Assembly: GCA_006538405.1 (NCBI GenBank)
Contig: BJKQ01000004.1
Coordinates: 496,001-560,000, forward strand
Direction of reading: 5' to 3'
Length of the DNA: 64,000 nucleotides
Origin: Hansfordia pulvinata
Lineage: Eukaryota > Ascomycota > Sordariomycetes > Xylariales
Positions 51,251 through 62,474 of the stretch are shown here, piece by piece. A program made the translations under genes and the position numbers. The notes below the pieces were generated by a model. That model saw only the letters and a list, made by a program, of their open reading frames with translations, did no database searches and was not told where the DNA came from. Numbering within the stretch: the first letter of the stretch is position 1; every line of letters starts with the position of its first letter.

Positions 51251-52031
51251 GGGGCGCCGCCAGCGGGTTACAGATGCATATTGCTTTCGAAGGGTGTAGA
51301 TCCACGACAGGACGGCGTTGTGCATGGTTGTTACCCAAGCGAGGCCGAGTCACGGGTTGGCCTTGGGAGCTTACGGAACAGTATCTTGCATTTCTCGAGC
51401 GACTCCAGCGTTTTGGATTATGATTAGCTCTTTGCAGCGAGAATAGAATCGAGCATGATAGCTGTCACGTGGTGTCTCGCCGTGTCTCATCACGACATGG
51501 ACGAATGAAGCGGCCGTTGGATCTGCTTGTGATACCTGGCCCGGGTGATGATGTGGTCTGTGCTAGCGTACGAGTAGGAAATTCGATGATGGGGAAGCGC
51601 GATTCGCAAGCTTTGAAGTATAACACTCAAGGCACGAAACAGGGTCAGAAAACAAGTACGATTCAATCTTGACATCAGGATCAACATGCTCTGTTGCAAG
51701 AGCATCAATGATGCAGTCCGTGAGGTTCGGCGCAAGGGTTCCAGTGCAGTGGCACGACTGGCCGGCGGCTGTTGTAGGTCTTCCGCCAGCTGCAAGATCA
51801 GAAAAGAGTACGTACACTTCCCTGTGACGAACTCGAAGGCTTAATCACGCTAGATCTGATGCAGCTAGACCCCGAGTGGCCCTGCTCAATTCGAGAATCC
51901 GACCAGGACAGTGGGTCCGTGAATTTTATGGGCAACGGCGACTTCGACTTTGCTCACGACGCGCTCGGCTGACCTCGACCTGACCCAGCATCACCACCCG
52001 CACACGACCTTTGCCCAACGCCTCGGTCAAC
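51251..52031. other. Intergenic region
   Basis: HECT ligase 3' end and mitoribosomal-gene promoter. One TACGAGTA word at 51569. Nothing else seen. Confidence 0.55.
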
Positions 52032-53042
52032 ATGGTCAACGTCGGAAAGCGCATGAACAGCCTCAAGGCAGTAAGTATCCTTCACGAGTCCTCGATCCTG
52101 CCCATCCGCCCTCGGCGCCCCATCACGTCCAACCGACAAATCCCCAGCCAGCGCAGATAGCTCTCGGGAAACTCTTCTTGCTAACCACGCACGTCCTCAC
52201 CACAGAGGGTAAATACTCGCCCATCCCCGACGAAGCGCGAACTCCTCTCCTAACCGCCATCCGCAGCTGCTCTCGATAAAGCATGGCGCCGGCGCCGCGA
52301 TCCTGCCCAACGAGGTCACCCGGATACACTTGGACTTTTGCCTGTCAGGCCACCAGGGCCACGTCGGACCCAGGTACGATTGATTTTCCTTATTTTTTGG
52401 ATGACGAAGGGCAGCCCGGAGCGGCAGAAGTGGAGGGCAAGGGCAAGAAACAGGAGCAAGGAACAGGAGCAAGGAAACGGCAGGGCAAGCTACCGACCAG
52501 ACCAGACCGATCGACCGCCCGACCGCCCGACCGACGAGCTGACACAGAAACCCGAACTCGCAGGAAATTCTGGCGGCAGTGCCTCCCTCGCCTCAAGTAC
52601 TGGAACCGCGCGTGCCCATGCTGGTGAACCGGTCGGCGGACCCCAGCCGCCCGGCCGTCATGTCCATCTACCTGCGGCCGGCCGGCGCCCCGCTCCCGGG
52701 CGTCTACTCCCTGCCCCTGGCGCAGCAGGCCACGTCGAGCGCGGAGGGCAAGTGTCCCGCCCCTGCCCCCGACGCCGCCGCGGGGGAGGAGGTGGTGACG
52801 GTGGACATGAAGGGGCAGCACTCGGACACGATCCTGGCGCGGCTGCTGGACGCGACGCGGGCGCTTCCCGTGGAGCCCACGCCGACGAGGTGGTCGAGAT
52901 GGGCCAGGTGGCCGAGCTGCGCGAGAAGGCCGCCGTCGACCGGGCCATCGTCAAGAAGTTCGTCGACGACAAGCGCGCCGAGCAGGACATGCGCGCCCGC
53001 GCCCTCCAGGAGGCCGACGCCATCCGCGCCTCGCACGCTTAA
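52032..53042 (+). CDS. mrp49: Mitochondrial large-subunit ribosomal protein, Mrp49/mL61 type
   Basis: A component of the fungal mitochondrial large ribosomal subunit with the L51/S25/CI-B8 thioredoxin-like fold. Exons 52032-52070, 52267-52373 and 52564-53042. The spliced start reads MVNVGKRMNSLKALLSIKHG, then AAILPNEVTRIHLDF and, across intron 2, GPRKFWRQCLPRLKYWN. A -1 slip near 52605-52612 is then needed to continue as VPMLVNRSADPSRPAVMSIY. A second near 52868-52880 leads into VVEMGQVAELREKAAVDRAI and a helical C-terminus ending ALQEADAIRASHA. With both restored the protein is about 208 residues, somewhat longer than yeast Mrp49 because of an Ala/Pro/Gly-rich linker. Introns are 196 and 190 bp, long for this window. 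Confidence 0.85.
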
Positions 53043-54020
53043 AGAGACAAATGGGGAAGAGGAGAATTATGTGCTGAGGAGAATATCTCTCCTCGGTGGG
53101 TGGCAACGGGAGGGCTTCCAAAGTCAAGGGGGGTTTATCACGCTTGCAAGTCTGTACAAAGAAATGCAGAGAGAGGCGGGTGGGGGAGGGGAGGGGATGA
53201 CTGTATTATACCGAAAGAGCTTCCCAAGACCCGCGGGCAGCGCAGATATGTAAGCGAGCGCTCGGCCGGCGGTGGCTCAGAGGAGGGGGATGGGCAGCGG
53301 AACTGCTTGTTTGCCTGTCCATTTGTACACCTACTTGTCGTTGATAGGAGGACGAAAAAGACATAAACTCGACCCGACCTACCTACCTACGCTACATTGC
53401 GAGACTGGCGTTTTGAGTTGCCCTTTTCTTCAAAGAGTGCCCACTGTGTGTCGGGCGAAGCTGAGTCGGTCGGGCTGAGAGATATCCTCTATCGAGCTGG
53501 TATTGTGATGAGGCGATGTGTGCGGGATATATAAGGGCGGCCAAGAGCCGGTCAACGGCTCGGCTGCGCCTATAGCACGAGAGGCAAGAATCCCGAGAGA
53601 TAAGCGCATTGTTGTTGGTTGTTGTAAATGGGATACCTGTTCCCGGGTCATTTTACGCGTACCCGGTTCCCTTTCTGTGATTTTCTCCGGGTCCCCTGAA
53701 TATCTACCTACACCACGTGGCCGTGTGGCGACTCCGTCTCGCCCCATCGACCTTGAGCCTAAGATCTGTCTCCTCCTGCCTCGACGTCACACCAGGGTTT
53801 TTTTCGTTTCTTTTTTCTTCTTCTTTTCCTTTCCCTCCATAGCCGTTGCGTGTGTCCACACCACCATCGGCTTGCTCTGCGAGTGTATATCGCCCCCCTT
53901 TTCCCCCCAAGAAAGCTCCCCCCCCCCCCCCCCCCCCCCCATTCCTCGAGGGTAAAACGCGTTGAATATCTCTCCTCAAATCTCACGGAACCGCCATGAC
54001 GCGCCCCAGCAGCCCGCCCA
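53043..54020. other. Intergenic, convergent 3' ends
   Basis: Between the mitoribosomal gene and the TMEM135-like gene, which end towards each other. Holds a C23 run at 53918-53940. A long minus-strand frame running to 53759 is a continuation of the wrong frame of the membrane-protein gene. Confidence 0.6.
53918..53940 (+). repeat. Homopolymer C23
   Basis: Twenty-three consecutive C just beyond the TMEM135-like stop codon. Confidence 0.9.
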
Positions 54021-54058
54021 TCACCCGCGCACCGCCCGCCTGCCGCCCCTCTCCTCCA

Positions 54059-54094
<36 letters not shown>

Positions 54095-54271
54095 GCGCGG
54101 CCACGAGCACGACGGCGGCGGCGCCCGCGAACGCGAGGGCCTCGCGGGCCTCGCTCGTCTTTGCGTGGGCGGAAGGGGAAGGGGAAGGGGAAGGCGAGGA
54201 TGACGAGAAGAGGCCCGAAGCCGCGAGGGCGCGGGCGCGCACGAACAGCGCCAGGTTGGCCACGCGAGCTG

Positions 54272-54308
<37 letters not shown>

Positions 54309-56610
54309 TCGGGTGTCGTTCTGGGAGGAGGAGGAGGGGGATAAGGGGAGCAGCTCGAGGAGGATGCTCCAGCCGCAGAGGGCGCAGCCGGCCGCCACAC
54401 AGAGGCCCGCGTCGATGCGCGTGAGGTACTCGGCTGTCGCCACCGCCGCCGCTTCTTCTTCTTCTTCTTCTTCTTCTTCTTGTTTTGCTGTCTCTGCTTC
54501 GGTTTCCGGAGGAGGTGTTTTGCCGTCGGCGTGTCGCGGCTCCGCACAGGGGCGGCGCCGTCCCCGTCGGCGGGGCGCAGAGCTACCCCCGCCGAGTCCC
54601 GCCTCGGCGCGGTACCGTCGCCGGCACCCGGTGGCGGCGGGCCGCGACGCCGCGACGACGACGACGAGAGGGCCAGCAGGGCGGCGACGACGCGCGGCCC
54701 CACGCGCGTGCGGGCCAGGCACACGCCGTAGTAAAAGAGGGCGACGAAGGCGCCCAGGAACGCGGACGAGCGGGCGGACGAGAGCAGCGCGGCGACGAGG
54801 CGGGGGCGGAGGCTGGAGGGTGATGGTGATGATGGTTGCCCGCTGCCGCTGCCGCTGCCGCTGCTGCCGCTGCTGCTCCTCCCTGCTGCTCCTCGCACCG
54901 CGGCCAGGGCCAGGTTCAGCGGGAGCTGCGTGGCCATGGCCCAGGCGAAGGAGCGCGCGAACCGCGCCGCCGCGTGCGCCTCGCACGAGCCGCCGCCGAT
55001 GCCCATGTGCACCATGGCGCAGGGGAAGGGCACGGAGCGAGCCGGGTCGGCCCACCAGGCGGGCCAGCCGTGCTCGGCGCACATGGGCTCCAGGAGGTCG
55101 ATGGTGGCGGCGCGCTGCTGCTGGTGCTGCTGCTGCTGCTGGTCCTCCTGCTGCTGCTCGTTGCATTGCCAAGTCGTCTTCGACGTCGTCGTGGCGGTGG
55201 TAGTGGATTGTCCATACCGGAGGTGGCCGGCGCGGCACCGGCGGAGGGCCTCGACGAGCCGCGGGTCCACGGCGGCGGCGGAGCCGATCCAGCGCCGGTA
55301 GGCGCGGGGCAGGCGGGCCGGGTGGTAGAACCAGGCCCACATGATGAGGGCGCAGGACGCGGCGAAGACGGCCGGGTCGGCCAGGCGCGAGGTCAGGGAC
55401 TCGAGCTGGTGTGTGTCAGTGCGTTTTGGACATGAGGCAGGCAAGAACCTGAGAGGGCAATGGGAAGAGAGACAAGAGATAGAGAGGCTTTTTTTTTTCC
55501 CCCTTCGGACAGAGAAAGACTCACCCGCGACCACCGCCCCTCGGCCACCCTTCGCCGCCTCCAGCGCCACCAGAGCTCGCCGACGACGACGTCGGCGGCC
55601 CGCGTCGCCGCGAACAGCGTCAGGTCCAGCGTGCGCCCGCGCTGGTGCCGCGCGGCCATGGCCTCCTCCTCCCGCCAGCCAGGGTCTGCTTTCACCTGTT
55701 CTCCCCGCCCTTCAACTCTTTCTCTCGGCTCGCTCTCCTCGCCAACCGTGGTGTGCTCCGCAACGCCGCCGCCGCCGCCGCTATTGGACTGCAGGAGCCG
55801 GATGCTCAACCACGCCGCGACGAGGGAGGCAGCCCACCTCGCGACCCTATTCACAGGGTGAGTTCAGTCAGTTAACGCTCTCCTTCGTCGATTTAATCAA
55901 GTAGCGGGACGGGGAAACTCACCTCCGCCGTGCGCGCGTCGTGAGCCGCCCTGGCGGCAGGCCGTCGAGCAGCCTCAGCAAAGCCGCCTGCCGCAGTCGC
56001 GAAACACGTCACCGTCAGCTCTCGAACCCCCCTAAGATATATAGAAGCCCCCCGCCCCCCCTATGGATCAGGTGACATCTCCAGCCAGAAGATCAGGGAA
56101 GAGGAAGCCCCTTCGCGGTGAAGGAAGGGCGACATGAGAGGGAACCGGAACACAGGAGACCAGGAATTAGAAGAAGGCTCTTCGACCACGTACCTCGAAA
56201 ATGGTCGCCCCGCCAATGAGCAAGGCGCAAAAGGCAGGGAACCGCCGGACCTCGAGCCCGCAGCGCAGTACGCGGCACAGGGACGCGAGGAGGGTGTCCG
56301 TCTCCGTCTCCGTCTCAGGCCCCGACTTCTCGGCATCGTCGTCGTCGTCGTCATCGTCACCGCCGCCGCCTGTCCCGCGTCGCCGTCGTTGCTGCTGCTG
56401 TCGCCGTCGCGACCGGACGTGCTTGAGGACGAGGCCGACCACCCGCGGCCCCACGGACGAGGCGTAACCCAGGACGTAGGCGCGCGCCAGGGGCCGCAGG
56501 AGGGGCGGGATGATGTGGTTGTCACGGCCCGCCGCGAGGGTTCCGGTTCCGGCTCCGGCTCCGGCTCCGATCCCCGCGCCGGCGGTCGTGGCCGCCGGCG
56601 GCGGTGGCAT
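54021..56610 (-). CDS. TMEM135-like integral membrane protein
   Basis: Fungal relatives of TMEM135, a multi-pass protein linked in animals to peroxisomes and mitochondria; the fungal role is not established. Exons 56610-56194, 55987-55923, 55846-55525 and 55405-54021; all phases match. Conserved pieces: PPLLRPLARAYVLGYASSVG in exon 1, RTLDLTLFAATRAADVVVGE in exon 3, and in exon 4 MWAWFYHPARLPRAYRRWI, the Cys motif VPFPCAMVHMGIGGGSCEAH and SSAFLGAFVALFYYGVCLAR. One -1 slip between about 54520 and 54660 links the latter to EYLTRIDAGLCVAAGCALCG. Low-complexity runs (polyE, polyS, polyQ, Gly-rich) are inserted between conserved blocks. About 729 residues. The start could instead be the in-frame Met at 56820. 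Confidence 0.78.
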
Positions 56611-57712
56611 TGGGGTGTTGGTTGTGCGGGGAGGAGGAGAGGTGCCTACACTGCTGCGCGAGGCGAGGCTGAACGCGAGTGCCCTTTCCTGGTTCCCCTT
56701 CTGATGCGTGTGTGTGTAAGGTAGTTTTGCGAATGAGACACAAGATCTAGGGGCTGTTTTGTTCTGCGTGGCAGCTGATGAACCGTCAGTCAAACGTACA
56801 CATATCGACGCGCGACGCAAGCAGCAGCAGCAGCAGCAGCAGCAGCGGCCGGGGTTTGAAGATGGCGAATGCAGGCGAGCAATGGGATCACACTCGTACA
56901 GACAGACGACAGTAGCCCAGGCCAGCTCGAGCCAGATGGGCGGTCGATTGGCTCAACCAGCCTGCCTACCTGCTTGCTTTGCCTTGCCTCCCGGCCAATT
57001 TTGCGCGGCCCGTGTCTGTTGTTGGGTTGGCGTGTGGCGCGACGGGACAGACGAGAAAGCGAGAGCCGTGGGCTGCCCGCCAGTGCCGCCGTGCCGCGTT
57101 CTTGGGCGCTTTCAGATGCATGTGCTTATCACTACGCGTACGAGTAATAAATCGTTGCGGGCCGAGGATCGAGCCACGCACGCGTGCAGCTACGAGTAGA
57201 GGTGCTTCATGTGGGTACCGCCAGGGTTGCTGACTTTCCACCACCACGTGCGAGTACCGGTGCTCGTACGAATAGCGCGCCCAGACCACCGTGTTACTCG
57301 TACGAGTACTGCCCGCCCACACAAGCACGGGTGCGGCCTGAGACACAAGATGGGGCGTCCTGGACTGGAAAGGGACCAATTTGTTGCCTGTAGGTACTCG
57401 TTCGTAGGTTAGGTAGTTAGAACGCAGCTGTCAAGTGAAGAAGCCCACTCGACGACCACCCTCGTCAAGCTCAACAGACATCTCACTCTCACAGCTCACC
57501 AGACCATCATGGAACGCCCATCTCGTAAACAGCCAACGCCTGCCAATGTCCCGGCTTTTGATTAATACCAGTACGCCGCCGGCTCCTGTCTCTGTAAATG
57601 CTCAAAGTTTTACACTCCATGGCTCATATCCCCCTCATGCCCCCTAGTCATACATTCCATGTTCCGACACCGTCCCTTGCTGCTCCAGCACCTTGGTGCG
57701 CAGACTCATCTC
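56611..57712. other. Intergenic region
   Basis: TMEM135-like promoter and YAG7-like 3' region. Contains a CAG repeat (56820-56848) and five TACGAGTA-type words, including a nested palindrome at 57294-57310. Confidence 0.55.
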
Positions 57713-59253
57713 CTACGACTCGTCGCTGCGCTTGCCCTCGCGCGGGGGGCCGCCGCGTCCTCGGCCTCGGCCACGACCCTCGCCGAAGCCACGGCCACGG
57801 CCACGGTCGCCGCGGCCGCGCCCGCGGAATCCGCCACGGCTGCCCTCACGCTCGTGGCCCCGTGGCTTGTTGCCCTTCACCTGCTGGAACCCGTCCGAGC
57901 TGTCCGCGTTGGCGGCCGGGCGGGCGCGCGGCTGCTCCTCGGGCTGGTCATCGGCCCACGACTGCGTGTTGCCCGAGGCCGGCGTCGCCTCCAGCCCCGT
58001 CTCCGTCTCGGCCGGGTTGCGCGGCACCTTGACCCAGTCGTCGGGCGAGGCAGCCTTATTGACCGAAGAGTCCCACTGCTCCACGGCCGCGTTGTTGGCG
58101 GCGTCGTCGGCCACGGCGCCGTTGGCCGGGGCGCTGGCGCCGTCAGTCGCCTTGCTGTGGCCGTTAGCCAGCTTCTCGGTGCTGCCGGTCGAGTCAATCT
58201 CGGTCAAGCCCGCGTGAGCCACAGTGGGGTCGGTGGCTTGCTCGCCGGCGCCGGTGCTGGCCTCGGGCTCCTCTGGGGCGGCCTCCTGCGGAGCAAAGGT
58301 GGCGGCATGCGCAACAGCCGTCTCGCGAACCTGGGCGACTGGAAAGAGGTCAGCTGCTGCCCAAAGAGGCAAATCGATGCAATCAACGTACAGGTAGTCT
58401 GGAGCTCCTCGCCGTTCACATTGGTCGTCTTGTCAGGGGAGGACTCGATCAGCTTGACAATGGTGGCAACGGCAGTCTCGTCTCCCGAGTAGACGTTGAG
58501 GAGGACGCCCTCCAAGGCCATGTTCTCGTCTAGGGCGGCATCCGCCTCCTCCGATCTGCGCGAGGCAGCCAGGCGCAGGAACTGGGAGAGGAGAAGCAGG
58601 TTGTCGTGGCGTTGCTTGCTGAGCTCAGCCGCGTGTTTCTGGCGGAGCTGGTGCAGGGCATCCTTCTTCTCTTGGGCGTACTTCGCGCTCAGCGACTTCT
58701 CGAGCGCGGCCTTGTCGGTCTGGGCCTTGACGCGGTACTCCTCGTCGACCTTCTTGTACTGGGCCACCTGCTCCTCGATCTGGGCAAGCTGGGCCTCGAG
58801 CTGGGGCTTCTTCTGGATCTGGGCCCTCTGGTCGGCATTGAGAATCTTGGCGTCGACAAGCTCGTCGAGAGACTTGCCCTTGTGCTGGGCGAGCAGCGAG
58901 TCGGTCCGGGAAGCGTTGGTCTGGGGTGTTAGCTTTGGGGAGAAAGCAAGCGCGGGGAGCTACTGGCGTGGGACCCACAATCTTCTTGTTGATGTTGCGG
59001 ATGTTCCTGAGAGGGGAGTCAGCATTGTGCGGGTGGGCACGGAGGGTTTGGCAGGCCACATACTTCTGCAACTCGCGGACGTAGGGGCTCTCGGAGGAAG
59101 AGGCATCGTCGGTGCCGGCAACGGAAGCGGGCTTGTCGTTGGTGGCGGCCGAGGGGGCAGGCGAGTCGGAGCGGAGCTCGGTCTTGGCCTTCTTCTTCTT
59201 TGCCGACTTGGACTCGGGCTGGGCCGGGGGTTCTGAACGGCGGACGAGGCCAT
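57713..59253 (-). CDS. YAG7-like protein with C-terminal RGG domain
   Basis: Resembles the Yag7-like dimerisation-domain proteins of fungi, which are reported to associate with ribosomes or RNA; function is poorly known. Exons 59253-59064, 59006-58979, 58920-58392 and 58338-57713 give 457 residues once one base is restored. The N-terminus MASSAVQN slips -1 at five G of the + strand (59226-59230) into PAQPESKSAKKKKAKTELRS. Then come YVRELQKYIRNINKKI-type sequence across a 28-bp exon (spliced as KNIRNINKKI), the conserved SLDELVDAKILNADQRAQIQ, and a long coiled coil ending in RQKHAAELSKQRHDNLLLLS. The C-terminal part is acidic/Ala-rich and finishes with DDWVKVPRNP, SDGFQQVKGNKPRGH and RGRGRGDRGRGRGFGEGRG, an RGG-type RNA-binding tail. 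Confidence 0.8.
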
Positions 59254-61187
59254 TGTGTCGATTGGTAGCAGTTGGGTGGCTGCACGTGGCGTGGGAAGAC
59301 GTGGGCGGAGGCAGATGGAGCACGCGAGCGAGCGAGCGAGGGGCTTGGCGGGCGTGGCGGGTGAGGAGACGGGTGGAGGAGACGAGGATGCGAGTGTGAT
59401 GATGGGTGGGATGGAAGGGGGATCCGGAGATATATATTATCGGGAGGAAGGCAGAGAGAGGGTCGTGGTATGTACTCGTATGGCGAGAGTGAGGATGGGA
59501 GATGCGGAAGAGAGCTGTGTCGTAGGGCAAGGGAAAAAGTGCATTGGGTGTGTTTGTGAGTGCTGTCTGTCCAGGGCCAAGGAAGCTCCAGATTCATCCA
59601 TCTGTCCCCAGGGCAGGCGCTCAGCTCGTAGCGGGGCCGGGGCCCACAGGGCAAGCTCCAGCCCGCCCAGGAGTCTGCTGGGGCCGCTGCCAGGCAACCG
59701 GCAGCCCTAAGTCTCGGGTCCTGAGCCCCAGCACGCGGGTGCTGTGGGCGCTATGGGCGCTGTGAGGTGGGCGCTGTGGGCGCAGGGGCGTTCCCGTCAG
59801 CAGCTGCAGGTGCAGCCCGGCCGGTGTTCATCTCGAGGTTGGCGATAAAAGTGGAGTCGGAATGACGAAGACGTTGGTGGAAGCTTCACTTGGACGTTCT
59901 ACTGCGAGTACCTACCTTAGGTACCCAGCTTAGGTACACCTTACCTAACCTAACATGTACTCGCAGGGGGAATAGAATACAGAGAGGTACTGGCTGTATC
60001 GACACAACTTCCGAATTGAACATCCGCCTTCATCCTCCATCGTCAAGTCTTGGAACCATCGGGTACTCGCGCGACCTGTGTGACCCGAAAGCCTCGTGTG
60101 GTTTCATGCCCGGGACCCAGCAAGCCTCAATGCTAGGTAGGTACGGGCTACTCGTACTCGTCCCTGGCGCTGGTACGGGCACCATGCACGAACAACCAAC
60201 CCGTCACCCATCCGCGGTGCAGGCCTGTTGCCGTAGTGGATCTGAGCCGCATCCGCTAACCGTCCCCCTCCCATATTCAATTCAATGCCTGGTGCCGTCC
60301 CGACCAACGCATCACAGGGCGAAGCCTTGGACCCGCGTTGTGACAGGGATGGACGCGCGAAGGACCTCAACGAATTGCTCATGTCTCGATACATAAAGTA
60401 AGTATGCTGAGATTCACTCGCAATACGGGGGACTCGTGCGGACACAATGCGGGCGCGTTCCATTCACCTAACACTGTACGGATGCTGCACAGCTCGCCGC
60501 GGCGTTTTTTTTTTTTTTTTTTTTTTTGCCAGCGGAAGCCTACGGAAACCTGCAGAGAGACAGGGTTGATCAGATCGGATGCTTCCTTGCATCCATCATC
60601 TAAGCCATCCGTGACGCCCGTACGAGTTACTCGTAATAAGCCTTCTCTCGGCTCGCGCCAGACGGGCGTGGCCGATAGCGGCAGCGGCCATGCCCATCTT
60701 GCGCCCTCGCACATCCACGATGTTCCGTGCTCGACACCCAGTCCCTTAGGTTAGGTACGTATTGCTGCAAACGCTGCCGTCCAGATTGCGCCGGCCGCAC
60801 CATATTCACGTGGCTGCCTATTTCCTGGCTGCCTATTTCCTGGCAGCCCTGACCGACTGCTGCTTGGTCGAGTCGCTCTCCCTCTGCTCGAATCTTCCGA
60901 GTCGGGTTGAAGCATGTAATCCGCCGCGTCGAAGGTCGCAAGTGATCGCACACGGACGTGTTGGTGTTGCGTTCTCAGCAAGCCCCTAGCAGCAGCGTAT
61001 CCCGTGCTTCGTCGTCGCTATTGCTTCCCAGCCGGGAGCGCCCGTTCCTTTGGAAACAAGCCCTTCCACGCACGAGTCGCAGTCAACATCACATCGGTCA
61101 CCAGCCGCCTCTGTGAGGCCGAGTGTTCCCTCTCAAATAGATATGGAACATGCGGCTTTGCCGCGCGCAAGCACGGGGACATGGCTC
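59254..61187. other. Gene-poor intergenic region
   Basis: YAG7-like promoter at the left; the rest has no supported gene. Clusters of TTAGGTACC/ACCTTAGGT words lie at 59905-59960, TACTCGTA words at 59472, 60149 and 60620, and a T23 run at 60505-60527. Confidence 0.5.
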
Positions 61188-61687
61188 TCATCCCTTGAAC
61201 TTGCTCAGAGTGTCCTGCTCCGCATCGCCGTCAGCTGGCGCCGCGCTGCACGAAATAACAAGCCCGGGATGGCATTGGGACTGGTGTCAGGACTTACGCC
61301 TGTGACTTTCTTGACGCTCTTGGCACTGATGCTGCGCTCGCCGGCCTGTTTGGAGTCGATGGCCGCCTCCTTCATCAAGCTGCGGAGGTGTGCGGTCAGC
61401 CTTGGGGGGCCCCGCCCGCATTCGCCACGGGAGGAAGGCCGCAGATTCCGGATTGGAGATTTCTTACGTCTGCATGAAAAGGACATAGTCGAGAAATACC
61501 TGCTCGAGGGGTGGAAAGTCAGAATATCTGGGCCGTTGCGGTCGCGTCGCGCGCGCGCGGGGTGGCTCCGTGGTGGCGGGGGCTTACTTACCATGACGTC
61601 GACGTTCTTGCTGGCATTGCACTTGGAGTGCGCCTTGACGATCTTCCTGACCGTCGCGCGCGGATACAGCTTCTGAGTCGGGGCCAT
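61188..61687 (-). CDS. CENP-W-like histone-fold protein
   Basis: CENP-W/Wip1 pairs with CENP-T/Cnn1 at the inner kinetochore. Exons 61687-61592, 61500-61469, 61379-61298 and 61214-61188 (three introns of 53-91 bp or so, all GT-AG, phases match) give a 78-residue protein with the size and three-helix layout of CENP-W: MAPTQKLYPRATVRKIVKAH, then NVDVM-VFLDYVLFMQTLMKE, then RSISAKSVKKVTGDTLSKFK, then Gly and stop. The final exon is only 27 bp. Because it is short and divergent, another small histone-fold protein cannot be excluded, but basic N-terminus, length and VKKVT motif near the end fit CENP-W best. Confidence 0.72.
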
Positions 61688-62474
61688 TTTGAGATGTGGA
61701 GGGTGGAGGGCAGAGGGGGGTTCTGGGTCGACGAGAGCACGCTGAAGGTTGTCCTGATGGCTTCACGAGTCCAGAGGTTCCAAACGCGTCATGTGCAATG
61801 GCGTTGTTGACTTGGCCAAAGGCGGCTAGTCTGGTTTGCCTTGGGACGAGCACACGAGGTACCTAACGAGAGACACTCGACCCGCGACGGGCAAAGCTTG
61901 GGCCACCTGCCACTGAGCTTCTGCATGCGTCCCCGCCGTGCGTGGTGAAAAATACTTCGTACCTGCTCGTTGCGCAGTGCCTTTAATCAGGTATCTACCG
62001 AATTGATGTCACTTCGGTTGAGGGCTACTTCAGTACCTGAGAGTACAAGGCAGCACCTGCACCCACCGACCCGACTCGCCACTGCGCGTCGGAGGCCCGT
62101 CATCTGACTCGCGACTGTCTAGTTCAGACGTTGCGGCTCAACTGCCGCTTCACCCCCGCGCTGCCAATGGATCCCACGATGCCCACAGTCGACTGTTGCC
62201 TATCCGCACCGCACGTCACTACTACTGTGCCCTGATGCGGCTCGACAACCCACAGAAGCACCCGCCATCTCATCGCTTCCAGGCATCCACTTCTTCGCAC
62301 CGACAACTTGACTAGACGCCTGCCTTCCTGCGACCTTGCTGCGACCCCGAATGCCCTCACATTATCAACTCACCGTCACCGCCACCGCCGCTTTGACGAT
62401 CAGCACTGTGCTCGTGTCTATATGCACTCATTTTTGAACGTGTTTTTTTTTTTTTAATTCTTCACCTCTTAGCG
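61688..62474. other. Intergenic region
   Basis: CENP-W-like promoter and AnmK-like 3' region. A poly-T tract at 62443-62455 lies just beyond the AnmK-like stop and could be part of its 3' end. No gene seen. Confidence 0.55.

Noticed and set aside
53759..54650. Extension of the TMEM135-like open frame to 53759
   Set aside because: After the -1 slip the conserved sequence continues in another frame and stops at 54021; the extension is out of frame.
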